A stretch of 64,000 nt of DNA from Corynespora cassiicola (taxonomy: Eukaryota > Ascomycota > Dothideomycetes > Pleosporales > Corynesporascaceae). Below are positions 11,148-22,152 of the stretch, piece after piece. Both the position numbers and the translations under genes were made by a program. The stretch is taken from assembly GCA_022059125.1 (NCBI GenBank), contig JAEUWY010000002.1, positions 682,001 through 746,000 of the forward strand. Reading direction: 5' to 3'. The notes beneath the pieces are model-generated. The model made no database searches. It had not been told where the DNA came from and worked only from the letters and a program-made list of their open reading frames with translations. Position 1 is the stretch's first letter; each line of letters starts with the position of its first letter.

Positions 11148-11827
11148 GTGAGTAGGGGTGGGGTTTAACTGAAGGAGTATGCGGAAGTAGTGAGATGGTG
11201 TGTTGAGGAGATGGGGGTAACTTGACTGACTGCAATGAGCACGCTCGCTGGGAACAATCGACATGTTAGCATCCTACGTATTCACATCCCTAGCTAGTCC
11301 GTCCATACAACCCAATCCAATCCTTCCTATCAATTCATTCATCCTGCCTGCTTACCAGCCTGCCAGCCAGCCACCCCGCATCCCTCATCCCTCATCCAGA
11401 TATCCCCTGCCAAGTATGATAGCAACAAAACGAACGATCTCCTACCCAATGCATCCCAAAAATGCAATCGCGGCAGATTAGACAGTACGATATCCAAGTC
11501 CACCAGACCCCGAAAAGAAACCAAGAAAAGGCTCAAAAGAAGACCTACAACCGCCCCCCAGATCAGAAGAGAAGTGTCAACACCGGCAGTCCGAACGCCC
11601 AAAAAAAACGCCAACCGATGAATATGCGGCGCTGAAGAAACATGCAAAAACATGCGAGAAGAGGGTGAGAAGAAAAGAGGGGAAAAGTACGGCAGAAGAG
11701 TCACGCTCACAACCGGAGAACTTGACTATCCATCTGCCGCAGCATACACGTGCATGAATACACGCAACCACCAAAGCCCCAAGCCAGCGCCCAAGGCGCA
11801 TCAGCCATGCCGTCTTAGTGTGGCGCT
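11148..11827. other. convergent intergenic region, P450 / DUF726 gene
   Basis: About 680 bp between two 3' ends. It contains short low-complexity repeats (CATCCCTCATCC, CCAGCCAGCC). No gene supported. Confidence 0.55.
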
Positions 11828-14800
11828 CTACTCGAACGTCATCTTCATCTCCTTCTCCTTGCCAAAGTCGTCGTCATACTCATCCGCCCACGCATTGTAT
11901 CCCGGATTGAAACCCGTCGAGGGCGCTGTCGCTGCTGAGCGTAACGGCGGCCTTTCGTACGGACTGTCATCCCAGGATGTGGGCTCATGCGGAAACGAAG
12001 ACCTAGTCGCGGGCCCCGACGCAGGTGGGTCCTTGAACGAGCTATCAAACGTCATGGTCATGCCGCCGCCATCGGTAAACTCATCGTACTCGTCATAGCT
12101 CCTGCGGTTATCGTAGCTGCGGTAAGTGCCATTAGGCTGGGCAGACGAGGAGTCGATGTGGTCGTTGAAACTCTTAGTCTCGCGGAGGTGGGCGTGCGGG
12201 GTGGAAGATGAGGCAGAGGCCATGTCGATTTTCATGGGAGGCAGAGTGCTCTTAATTTCCTTGATTTCGAGCTTGTTCTCTTCCTTGGAGAGGGCAGCAA
12301 CTTCGGCCTTGATGGCATCAATGTCAAACATGACGGGATTTTCTGCAATCTTGGCCGGGTCATCGTCCTTGTCGATGGGCGTTGGAGCCGATTTCTCGTC
12401 GTAGACTTCCCATTCCTTCTTTTCGGCCTTCTTTCTACGCCAGAAGCTGAATCCCTTCTTCTTTTGCTTCTCTTCGAGTTCTTTGCGAGCTTCCTCAATC
12501 TCGTTGATGAGCTCTCGCTGGCGCTTATCGTGGTTTTCGGGGTCTGGGTCCTCGATTTCGGTGAACTCGTCGCTCTCGACTTCCCAACCCACTTCTCGGA
12601 GTAGCTTGGGCATGGCCGCACGGTAGGCCATGTGACCAGGCACAATCTCGGTAACGTCAACGTTCTCAATTCCGGGAACATCAACAGCGGCAAGACCCGC
12701 TACCTGCATGATACCACCACTGGTCGCCCTGAAAAGATAGCCTACGTGTAATGTTAGAGTTATCCCAAAGAGATTAGTGAAACCAACCCAGAATCCAATC
12801 GTTCTTTGCGTATCCATTAACGAAGCGGCCAGGAACAATGGCCCTAGCCCTGGTGAACTCGTCCTTCTTCGCAACAACTGGCGTACCAAACAAGTAGACG
12901 TTCTGTACCAAGCCATAGGCTCCACGGCTTGCCAACTCCTTGAGACAAGAGAAAATGACCCTGGAACCCAAGGAGAAGCCAACGAGAGTGATGGGCCGCG
13001 TTCCAAGATTTCTGTCAATTAGAGAATCTGCAAGAATGAGACCCGCCATATCGGCACGCGCCTGAGAAACAGTCCACGGATTATCGATCAGGTAGGACAG
13101 CTTTGTGAGGGCAACAGGCAGCTGTAGCGCAGCCATGAGGGCCACAAGAATGGTACTACCAAGGACTTGTTGCAGACCTTGTGTGAGGGCCTTTTCCATG
13201 TGAGTGCGGGTCAGCTGAGGTGTATCATGCGCAACTTACCTCCGTAGCAAGAATATTGATGGTGTCACCCATACTACGCAGCATCTCTGGTTCCCAGAGA
13301 ACAGAGTAGATGTCTCCCATTATAGGGTCAACGGTACTATAAGGCAAGCGGACGTCGTCGACTTTGCCGTTCATCCAGCCAGCCAGCGTGACAATGAGGT
13401 TCACGCGCTTGTTATTGTGCAGCGGGCGGTACTCGAACGTTTGGACAGCACCCGTACGTCTGTTGGCAGCTCGCACAGCAATGGTACCTCCGCTGAGAAC
13501 ACCAGTAGTGGTGATGACCGCTGCACCACCGGCACCCGCAAGGAAACCTCCAGTTCCCGCTACACCAATGGTCGTAAACCCTGCTGCAAGGCCAGCTCCA
13601 ATGACGGGCGCTAGAAGACCAGCAGACAGACCGATTACCAGACTGCCACCCACCGTAGCAAGCCCCATCAATGCGATACGCTTGTTGCGTGCCCGCTTGG
13701 CCCGATCTACGATGTGCTCGTCTTCGTTCCAATTCTCCTTGTTGGCCTCTTCCTGCATCTCCAATGCATCTGTCACGCGCTTTTCAAAGCGACAGATTTC
13801 GAGCCAGTCCACGCTAAGATATTTGCCCACTTGCTCTAGAAGTTGCCGTGAGCGGGCATCATAGACAGAGTCTGCGATGAGAACAAGGAAAAGATCACAG
13901 AGCACAGTCCAGCGAAGATCAATATCAAGACTCTTTGTGGTGGGGAGCTGGGACGGAGTGCGCACAGCTGGGAGATCTTCGCCTTCGTGATCATTATAGG
14001 GTGGGGGAGAAGGTGACTCGGTTGGGTCCTTGAGGTCCAGCGAAGATGAGGAATTGAACTTATCATACTGTGAGTCGGGCCTGGGGGAAGATGCATCAGG
14101 ACGCGGGGAAGCAATAGAATTCTTAGATGAGTGAGGGTCCTTCATAGACTCCGAGTCTTCAGCGGCCGGGTTCTTCACGCGGGCATTCTGCATCAATGCA
14201 GGTACCAAATCGGCGGGGATTACGCCGTGCTCAGAGAGCTGTTCGATCATGATCTGCTCTGACTCGCTGATTTCCATGTGTGAATAGAGTCGTACCATCA
14301 TCTTCTGGGCCCACATTTTGGTCGTTTCATGCGTCATGTCCAGAACCTTCTTGGTGCCCTTTGTCCGCGAGAACTCCTTGGTTTTATCCGTCATCTGGAC
14401 TGTGGCCAACCGGACCAAACCTACGTAGGCTATACGCTGTCCCTCGGTGAGGAGCTCTTTGGTAGTCTGCATCTGTGACAGGGGGTCGCGAGCAGCTTCG
14501 TCCTCCTCGTAGAGAGCCGTCGACTTCTCCGTGAACAAGTATGCCGTGTTCTCATCCAGGCTGGTCTGCGACTGAGCATCGTCGTCCATAGTGACGCGCG
14601 TGTAGCCCTTGGCCGCACCGCCGACGTTCGCATAACCGCTCATGTCCTCCAGCTCCTCGGCATTCTCCTTCGCAATCAACTTGTTATCGTCGTCGTACAT
14701 GTCGTAGTGCGCATACGCGGGCATTGTCTGCCATTCGCCGTCATCTTCGTCGGCCTTGTCGTCCTTCTTCTCTGAGTGGGTCTGCGGGGCAAGCTGCTGG

Positions 14801-15333
14801 TGTGAGTACTCGTTGATGGCTATGGGCTGATGACTCTGAGTATTTCCGAGCGCAACGCTGCTGCGCTTGTTGTCCGGTTGCGCGTGCGGTTTCTCTTCTG
14901 GAGTGTCCTTGGTCAACTCCTTGACTTCTTTGGGTTCTTCTGTCGCGTTGGAGGGGCTCGCAACACGTTCCTTTTGCTCGGCGTCGCCATTTTCCGCCTC
15001 TTTATGGCCATTGACCTCTGGAACAGTCGTCTCCTGCGCCTCCGGTTTGTGAGCTACCTCCGCAGGCGCACTCTCGGGGCTGGTGGTGGCTTTCTCTAGC
15101 GGCGCAACCTTCTTTTGGCCGGCGTCCGTGGTAGCTACCGCGTCTTTGAATTCCGCCTCACTTTCCTCGCTGTCACTATCGTCCCGCTGCGGTACGGGTC
15201 GCGGTTTGCGTATGGGTAGACCAAAGTCATCGTATTCGACGGACGGTTTGGGCGGACTGGCCTGACTCGGTGGTTCTGCCTTCTCAGGCTCTTTGGATTC
15301 GCCGATAGGGGCGCCGGCGGGCTCGGAAGACAT
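11828..15333 (-). CDS. DUF726 (TMCO4-like) membrane alpha/beta-hydrolase protein
   Basis: Three exons, 15333-13240, 13190-12788 and 12741-11828, giving 1136 residues. The first intron (49 bp) uses a CTGAC branch and AAAAG acceptor; the second (46 bp) has a GTTGGT donor and CTAAC branch. Residues 1-340 are acidic, Pro/Ser-rich and disordered. A Gly/Ala-rich hydrophobic block (about 560-630, GLATVGGSLVIGLSAGLLAP) gives one or two membrane segments. Then comes the DUF726 hydrolase part with GFSLGSR around residues 769-775, a GxSxG nucleophile elbow, followed by LFGTPV. The C-terminal 300 residues hold a KEKQKKKGFSFWRRKK-like charged coiled region and a disordered tail. Relatives are yeast Mil1/YFL034W and animal TMCO4, linked to Golgi/endosomal membranes. 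The substrate is unknown. It shares a 336-bp divergent promoter with UTP23. Confidence 0.88.
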
Positions 15334-15669
15334 GTCTGGGCTAGTTTCCGCACATGGAGCGACGTCGTGGTCGGGTCGAGAGTGTGGGAGGGCGAACGCA
15401 AAAAGTAAAAAGACAGTTTGGTGGGCGCGGGAATGTACAGGTGTGCGTCAGCAGGCGACGCTCGCGGGCATGCAATGGACAATGGCGGTGCTGCGGTGCG
15501 GCAGTAATCACCGCGGTGGTCCCGCAGTCGTCGTGGGTGCACGGTCCATGTTCAAGGTTCCCGAAACCATTCGAGCCTGGGAATTTTTTGACTGAACATC
15601 CTTCCCCGCAACACAACCTCGACGCCCCGTGATCGCGCAGTCCGCCCGCCGGACTCCCTTCTAGCAGCC
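15334..15669. promoter_or_regulatory. bidirectional promoter, DUF726 gene / UTP23
   Basis: 336-bp GC-rich spacer between divergent start codons. A perfect palindrome CACCGCGGTG lies near 15510. Its role is unknown. Confidence 0.5.
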
Positions 15670-16743
15670 ATGAAGCTCAAGCGTGCGAAGCAATAGTGAG
15701 CAGATTGCCCCGCCGCGCCCGTGTTCTAATGCTGATCTTCGCAGTCGCAAGCAGATGCACCAGTATGAAATCCACTTTGGATTCAGAGAACCCTACCAGG
15801 TCCTGCGTATGTAGCCGCTGTTTCGGCCTGGAAATCACACTCTAACCATAGCTTAGTGGACTCGGCCATCCTTGAGACAGCGTGGAGAATGAAGATCGAC
15901 ATCATCTCCAGACTAAAGGGCATTCTCCAGGGCGAAGTCAAGCCCATGATCACTCAATGCGACATGCGCCATCTGTACAATGCGACTCCCAAGAATGAAG
16001 AGTTGATCACACAGGCAAAAACGTAAGCACTATTATCTTATTTCTTCATTCCTAGCATTTTTCCCGCGTCGCTGCCCGCCGCATCTTCGTTATTTACAAT
16101 GGCTAACCTCTTTCTCAGATACGAGCGAAGAAGATGCAACCACCACGAATTAGACGAACCGCTATCCACCCTCGAATGCCTTACCTCCGTAGTTGGCGCT
16201 ACCAATAAGCACAGATACATTGTCGCGTCCGAGGACAGAGGCGTCAGGAAGCACATGCGAGCGATTCCCGGCGTACCACTCATCTACATTTCCAGCTCGA
16301 TTGTCCTGCTGGAGCCCATGACCACCGCCACCGAAGACGTGCGTGATCGCGAAGAGAAGCAAAAGTTCAAGGCGGGACTCAAAGGCAAGCGCAACGCAGG
16401 CGCTGGCGAGAAGCGGAAACGCGACGACGAAGAAGGCAGCGATGGACAGTCCATTGCGGATCAATCTACCGGAGATGCCCAGTCCAAGAAAAAGAAGAAG
16501 AGCTTTGGCCCCAAGGCACCCAACCCGCTCAGCGTCAAGAAGCCCAAGAAGGCCACTGCCGAAAAGAGCGCCAAACCCAAATCCACCGAGAGTGCTCCCA
16601 AGTCCCAACCCTCCGATGCAGCCGACGGCGACGATTCGGGGAAGCGTAAGAGGAGGCGGAAACACAAGCCCAAGGCTGATGGCGATGGCGATGGCGAAGG
16701 TGAAGGCGGGGGCTCGGAGGCAGGAGATGTTGCCGCGTCATGA
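15670..16743 (+). CDS. UTP23: UTP23, SSU processome PIN-domain protein
   Basis: Four exons, 15670-15695, 15745-15806, 15857-16022 and 16119-16743, giving 292 residues. The start MKLKRAKQYRKQMHQYEIHF matches the Utp23/Fcf1 family N-terminus. The PIN domain follows (FREPYQVLLDSAILETAW, QCDMRHLY, then ERRRCNHHE with the Cys/His residues of the small zinc site, then VASEDRGVRKHMRAIPGVPLIYI). The last 120 residues are Lys-rich, Ser-rich disordered sequence, typical of nucleolar assembly factors. In yeast Utp23 binds snR30 and early 18S precursor sites and is essential for 40S subunit assembly. Exon 1 is only 26 nt. The acceptor of intron 2 must be CTTAG rather than the nearer CATAG, because only it keeps frame. 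The assignment is strong. Confidence 0.93.
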
Positions 16744-16944
16744 GCATCTCCCATATCTACGCATTGATTGGAGGCTACAACTATAGACGACCGAACGCTC
16801 ACTCCGTGATGCTACGCATGGTTAGCAAGGGTATCGATGATGAAGAATGGATAATTACGTGCCTCTGGTTCTGAGGTAATGTATCAAAAGTTTGGGGTTT
16901 ATGCGCAGGAGGATATTCATCCAGGCGAACCTACATCCCAGTAT

Positions 16945-18172
16945 TCAGACCTTCTTGCCTTGGGCGAGCAAGTCTGACACCTTGGGCGGGAGAACTAGCG
17001 TACTGCGATCATTACGCTTCACAAACTCCACCACCACCTCGGCTGTCTTGTCGGGTTGATCCTCCTGCAGGAAATGGCCCGCGGCGGGGAAGACTTGAAG
17101 CTGGAATTTACCTGGAAAAGTCGTTAGATACCACGTTGAAAAAGAAAAGTAATAGACGAATATGAATGAAACACTCACCCTGCATCTGTCCAATCATCAA
17201 TTCCTTGTCCAATCGATCGGTGCCCGCCAACACCAACAACTTGGCCCCCTTTCCACCCAGGAACTTGGAGCTCATTCCTGAGAACCAGTTCTCCCAATAC
17301 GCCTCCGTGCTGCTGAGATTGGTCCTCCATGCCCATCGGCCCTCTGGCGTCTGCAACAGCAGACTGGGCACACTAGCCCTCGCAGACTGCGGATTCCTCA
17401 GCGTCCTCGACCGAATGTGCCACTCGATGGCTGAATCCAGCGAGGGGAACGACATGGGCCGGCTTGCGAGGTACGACTGCATCATCTTCAAAGCCTCCAT
17501 GGCGGACCCTTCAACCACATCCAGCACGCCGTACCCGAGCAGCTTGTCCGCGAGCAACCCCCTGTTGGCGAGATCCGTCACCACAGCGCCGCCGAGACTA
17601 TGTCCGATGAGGACGATGGTGGGCAGCTGGCTCCACGCGAGCCGTGCCTGCGTAAGCCGCAACATATCAACCAGATCCGCACTGAGCAAGTCGATGGAAA
17701 GATCGCTGTCGACATGCCCGTCCGCGCCCCAAACCACACTGCCATGCTCCCTCGCCTCGACGGCCAGGATGCCCACCTCGGGCATCAGCCTGCGCACCTC
17801 CTTTGCGAAGAGCGCGAAGCTCAGCGCCGAGCTGCCGGCCCCGTGGTGCAGGACCAGCAGCGGCGCCTTGGGGGAGCCCGGCGGCGTGAGGTAGACGTGG
17901 AATTTTGCGTGGCCCGAGGGTGAGCCCGGGGTGCCGCGTGAGAGGTACAGTTCCTGGGAGAAGTAGGCGGACCAGTGTAAGACGGGGGCGGGGCGCTGTG
18001 AGGGGGTGGGGATCACGGTGCCGGTGCTGGACATGGAAGATGCGGAGCTGGAATCGTCTTCATGCTCTAGGTCCTCGGGGATGGAAGAGGAGGGCGGAGG
18101 TGGAGGAGGGGCGGCGGCCTCGGGGAGGGAGGTGAGCTTGGATTTTGCAAATGATTTGGCAAGGTCGGACAT
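16945..18172 (-). CDS. PPE1: protein phosphatase 2A methylesterase
   Basis: Two exons, 18172-17179 and 17111-16945 (donor GTGAGT, acceptor TTTTCCAG), giving 386 residues. I start at the ATG of MSDLAKSFAKSKL; an upstream extension of the frame has no ATG. The alpha/beta-hydrolase core shows VLHHGAGSSALSF (oxyanion region), EAREHG, the nucleophile elbow GHSLGGAVVTDLA with Ser about 192, GVLDVVEGSAMEAL, the acid region VLAGTDRLDKE, and the His in FPAAGHFLQEDQP. These are hallmark PPME1/Ppe1 blocks. The enzyme removes the C-terminal methyl ester of the PP2A catalytic subunit in cytosol and nucleus, opposing the methyltransferase Ppm1. A Pro-run and Ser-rich linker near residues 20-55 is normal for fungi. 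It ends convergent with UTP23. Confidence 0.93.
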
Positions 18173-18945
18173 GGTGGTCGGCGGCGTGTGGGGGTGATGA
18201 TTGTATGTGAACAATTATTTTTTTTTTCCTCCTTCTCCTTCTCTTGCAGGGTGTGGGGGAGGTTCCGTGATTCGGAATGGGTGTGTGGTACGCTTGTTTG
18301 CGGCTCTGGGGCTCTTCCCTGTGCACGTGGATTGCTTGATTGTGGTAATCTGGAAAGTTCCGGCTTCGAGGAGATGTCTGGATCGGAGTGGGATGTTCGA
18401 TTTGGCTGTCGGAGGCATAGTGGGGTGGGTTGACGTGGGCAGGGATCAAGGGGCGTTGTCGCTGCTTGGCGGTAGATCGTTCCGTGACCTCATACCATCC
18501 TTCTCTTTCGGAACGCAGCGCTGTAAACACCTGGGGGGCTTACGCTCACCTGCCTGCCGCAATGTCTCGGGTGACCTCCAACCATGTATCCGCACATCCA
18601 ATGCACGAGGCTTGTACTTCCCGCGCCCAGTGCGTCTTCCCGACGCAACTCCGCAGCGATCTAGATGCGTTGCATTCACAGGCCCGTGCTTTCTTTCCAT
18701 GACGTCGATCTTCCAGCATGGCGCGCAAGCCACCTAACAAATCGCCAAATCACTGTCGCCCCTCAACACCACCAAGCTCTAATCAAGAATTTCGCTAGCT
18801 CCTTATCTTTGGTTATAATATTCTTCCGGTCTCTCGATTTCTCGGCTTTCTTACTCCACTTTCTCCATTTACCAGTCTCGTGTTTTGGGAACGTGAGGGA
18901 GCTCGTCTGAAGCTATACAAGCTCCAAGCAGAGCTTCGGGTAATC
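18173..18945. promoter_or_regulatory. divergent promoter region, PPE1 / membrane hydrolase-like gene
   Basis: 773-bp spacer between two divergent starts. Contains a T-run followed by a CT-rich stretch near 18220-18247. No gene supported. Confidence 0.45.
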
Positions 18946-20658
18946 ATGTGGGGATCAAAGAAAGACCACGAAGAGGAGAGGAACGGTGGGCATGTCAATG
19001 GCGACAATCAATCAGCCTCGAGGATGAGCACGTCGAGAAGGAGCTATGAGGAGCCAGACGAGAGGACGAGGCTCCTCGAGCGTCCGAGGCCTCCGAATTC
19101 TGACGGATACCTGGACCCCGACGACCCAGCTGTAGGCTGCCACCGAAGTTGCTTCGAAAATCTAACAAGACATGATGCTTACAATGAACAGGTCTCTCCG
19201 TATAACCTCTGGTCCGTACGCTTCCTCCGCTACTTCACCGTTCTATTTCTCATCATCTCGTTCCTATGGTGGGTCCTACTTCTGGTCTCCATCTTCGTCT
19301 CGCCTCCGGGGATGCACTCGCGCGGCTCTGGCTTCTTCGACTTTGCCTACACCTGCTTGACCATTGGCAACTTGCTCGTAGCCGTCATCTTCTTTGCCGA
19401 GCCCGCCAAAGCGCTCCGCATAACGACGTCCATCATTGCAGGCCTGCTCCTCATCAACATGATCATTATCCTGGCTGTGGGTCGCATACGCCTCGAGGAA
19501 GGCTGGGTGGGCATCGCGTCCGTCGTCTGGGCCGTCTTCATCTCCATCTGGTGCATCATCACCGACCGCGTCGTAGCCTGGGGTAAACGCGAAGAAGAAG
19601 AGCGCCTGACCGGACGACCAGAGACGCGCCGCACGCTGAAAGAATGGCTCGCCGTCCTCATCGCCACGATCGTGACCGTTGTCTTCATACTCATCGTGCT
19701 TCTCATGACGGCCACGCTGAGCATCCGCGCCCGCGACGCCTCGCTCGGCATGCAAGGCGAACGCATCCTCGTAGACGGCGACAAGTACGCCGTCCACCTC
19801 GCCTGCCTGGGCAACGCAACCTACTCCCCCGACACGGGCCGCAAGGACCCCACCATCCTCCTCGAGGCTGGCGAGAGCCCCTCCGAATACGACTTTGAGC
19901 ACTGGGCCTACTCGGCCCTCCAGAACGGCACCATCGCCCGCTACTGCTATTGGGACCGCCCGGGCTACGCCTGGTCCGACAACGCGCCCTCGCCGCACTC
20001 GGCCGGCATGAGCGCAGACGCTCTGTCCGAGGCCCTCGCCCGTGCCGGCGAGGAGGGGCCCTGGGTCTTGGTCTCCGCCGGCACAGGGAGCATCGTGTCA
20101 CGCATCTTCAGCTCGCGCCATCTCCGGCAGGTGACGGGGCTCATGCTTGTCGACGCCATGCACGAGGACCTCTTGCACCGCATCGGCAGCCCCGGCCGCG
20201 GCTTCATGCTGTGGGCGTGGGGCATCATATCGCCGCTGGGCATCGAGCGCCTGGGCGGCGCCCTGTTCAAGGGCCGCACCCGCGAGGACCGCGTCTACGG
20301 CCGCAACGCGTACCAGAGCGGCAAGTTCATAAAGGCCCAGCTGCAGGAGAATCTCGTGGCGGATTCGCTGTCCAAGAACGAGGTCGTGTCCGCGCGCAAT
20401 ATTCAGAGCGCGGATACGCCGCTCGTCGTCGTGAGCTCGGGTATCAAGGTGCGCACCGATGCCGACTGGGAGAGGAAGCAGAAGGATCTCACCAAGCTGA
20501 CGGATAATCTGGTCGGCTGGGAGGTGGTGAACAAGGCGCCGCATCAGGTGTGGCAGACGCTCGAGGGGAGGACCGTCATGGAGAAGGCGCTCAAGGATCT
20601 GGTCAAGGCGGCGGAGAAGGTCAGGTTGCCGATTGGCGTGGAGGAAGAGGATGAGTGA
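18946..20658 (+). CDS. multi-pass membrane protein with degenerate alpha/beta-hydrolase domain
   Basis: Single exon of 570 residues from ATG MWGSKKDHEEERN. Residues 1-80 are hydrophilic. About five membrane segments follow: FTVLFLIISFLWWVLLLVSI, FDFAYTCLTIGNLLVAVIFF, IIAGLLLINMIIILAV, VWAVFISIWCIITD and VLIATIVTVVFILIVLLMT. After these comes an extramembrane domain with hydrolase-like order: a PTILLEAGESP start, WVLVSAGTGSIVSRIFSSRH at the nucleophile elbow, GLMLVDAMHEDLLH, and a late APHQVWQ where the catalytic His would be. The elbow reads SAGTGS instead of GxSxG, so catalysis is doubtful. I believe it belongs to a fungal family of unknown function (DUF2434-like integral membrane proteins), which is less certain than the topology. 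No introns. Confidence 0.75.
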   Translation: MWGSKKDHEEERNGGHVNGDNQSASRMSTSRRSYEEPDERTRLLERPRPPNSDGYLDPDDPAVGCHRSCFENLTRHDAYNEQVSPYNLWSVRFLRYFTVLFLIISFLWWVLLLVSIFVSPPGMHSRGSGFFDFAYTCLTIGNLLVAVIFFAEPAKALRITTSIIAGLLLINMIIILAVGRIRLEEGWVGIASVVWAVFISIWCIITDRVVAWGKREEEERLTGRPETRRTLKEWLAVLIATIVTVVFILIVLLMTATLSIRARDASLGMQGERILVDGDKYAVHLACLGNATYSPDTGRKDPTILLEAGESPSEYDFEHWAYSALQNGTIARYCYWDRPGYAWSDNAPSPHSAGMSADALSEALARAGEEGPWVLVSAGTGSIVSRIFSSRHLRQVTGLMLVDAMHEDLLHRIGSPGRGFMLWAWGIISPLGIERLGGALFKGRTREDRVYGRNAYQSGKFIKAQLQENLVADSLSKNEVVSARNIQSADTPLVVVSSGIKVRTDADWERKQKDLTKLTDNLVGWEVVNKAPHQVWQTLEGRTVMEKALKDLVKAAEKVRLPIGVEEEDE

Positions 20659-21275
20659 GGGCTTTGTTGAGTGGATGGGTGGTCGGTGGAGAGAGGGTTC
20701 GATGTCGATGTTGGAGTCTGTTCGTCGGTCGGGGAGGTGTTTCTAACTGTCCGCTTTTCTTTGGCTCTCCGTCTTTCTCCTCCTCTTTCTGTCCCGCTTT
20801 AGCATGTCGACGGTATGTTTGTTTCATGATGAGCACACCCATGTTTTGCTATATTTGTCGTTCCTCAATGTAAGGTATTGTGGGGTATATACGCCATTGG
20901 GTACTGTAATAATATGTGGTCCTTTTTTTTCTCTCTGAAGCTCTTTCAACTGATTCGATCCAACCTCTGTAAAACACATGAGTGAAGAGCATTAAGTCGA
21001 CAGTATCCCTGCGTAAGTAGTTTACCGTGTAAAAGCCATACATCACCTCTTCATTTCGATCAAGCCTGCAGTGTGAAAAAGGGGGCAGTCCGCCCACCCA
21101 CCCATCCATAGATAGAACAATACATACATACAGATATGTGTACACCACCGCAACCCATGCAATGCCACGCCACGCCACGCCATGCCATGCATCTCTATAT
21201 CCCTCTCCCCAGTTTTTACCATATCATACACAGCCCATCCCTCTCCATCTACACCTCTTGACCCACTCAACACAC
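20659..21275. other. convergent intergenic region
   Basis: 617 bp between two 3' ends. Contains a CACGC/ATGCC-type short tandem stretch near 21155-21190. No gene seen. Confidence 0.55.
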
Positions 21276-22152
21276 CTATCCCATAGCCTTCAAGAAATTC
21301 TTCTCCTTGATGTTGGCACGCCTCTTCGCCCGCAGGGCCTTGGTCAAATCCTCGCGGGCATGCGCAGCCTGCACGGCGCCCTCGAGCGAGCCGTCGCCGG
21401 CAGGGAGGTCGATGGTCTGCTCGGTGACGGGGATCTTGGGGGCCAGAAGCTCCGGGTTGGCGAGCTGTTCCTTGCGGAGGCGCTTCGCAGCCAGACGACG
21501 CTGTTTCTTCGATTTCGCTGGAAGCCTCGATTAGCAAAGTTCCCACTCTCTTGCCCACCGCTAGATCGGAAAGCGCTGCAGAAAGGGTGAGGAAGGGGGT
21601 GCGTAAGACGGTATCCTTCAACAACGCCAGACTCCACACTCCGTCTCAAGCCCCACAACAGAAGATCCAAGGAAAGAACGCAAACCTACAGAACAAATCT
21701 CCCGCCGCGCCCGCCTCCGCCTTCTTCTCCTGCCTCTCCAAAATCCCCCACAACCACTCGGGATACTCGTCATCCGCCAACGCAACCGGATCCTGCTGGT
21801 TCTTCAAGAAATTGAGGCCCTTGAGCGGCGTCCCCGCCGGCACGCTGCTCCGCACGATTGGCGCCTTCTTCTCCGCCGCTGCTGCGGCACCGCTGCCGGA
21901 GGGCGTGGTGGGCGCGCTGAAAGGCTGCGCGGCAGATGTCGACGTCGCGGCCGGGGGCGTGTGTGCGGCGCCCGCGTCGCCCTGGCGGGCTGCGGGCTGG
22001 GAGGCGGCGGAGACGGGGGCTGCGAGACGGGCGGACAGGGAGGTGGAGAAGAGGCGGAGCGGCGAGGTGGTGGTGGTCGACGACAGCGACGACGACGATG
22101 GGGTGGTGTATATGGGCCGGGCAGCGGCGCGGAGGCAGGTCCTGCAAATCAT
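21276..22152 (-). CDS. MRPL37: mitochondrial large ribosomal subunit protein mL54
   Basis: Two exons, 22152-21690 and 21517-21276 (donor GTAGGT, branch GCTAAT, acceptor TTCCAG), giving 234 residues. The N-terminus MICRTCLRAAARPIYTT is Arg/Ser-rich and free of acids, a mitochondrial targeting sequence. Residues about 25-105 are low-complexity Ala/Ser/Pro. The mL54 core is GLNFLKNQQDPVALADDEYPEWLWGIL followed by KSKKQRRLAAKRLRKEQLA and RRANIKEKNFLKAMG at the end. It is a structural protein of the mitochondrial 54S subunit; yeast calls it Mrpl37. The block around residues 20-90 is far more Ala-rich than usual. The assignment rests on the DPVALxDDEYPEWLW motif, which is diagnostic. Confidence 0.92.

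Noticed and set aside
13200..13239. 25-bp first intron in the DUF726 gene ending at CTCAG
   Set aside because: Too short for fungal splicing; the CTGAC just after it is a branch site, and the AAAAG acceptor 24 bp later gives a 49-bp intron and a better protein.
16162..16802. Antisense ORFs opposite the UTP23 tail
   Set aside because: Shadows of the Lys/Ser-rich codons of UTP23.
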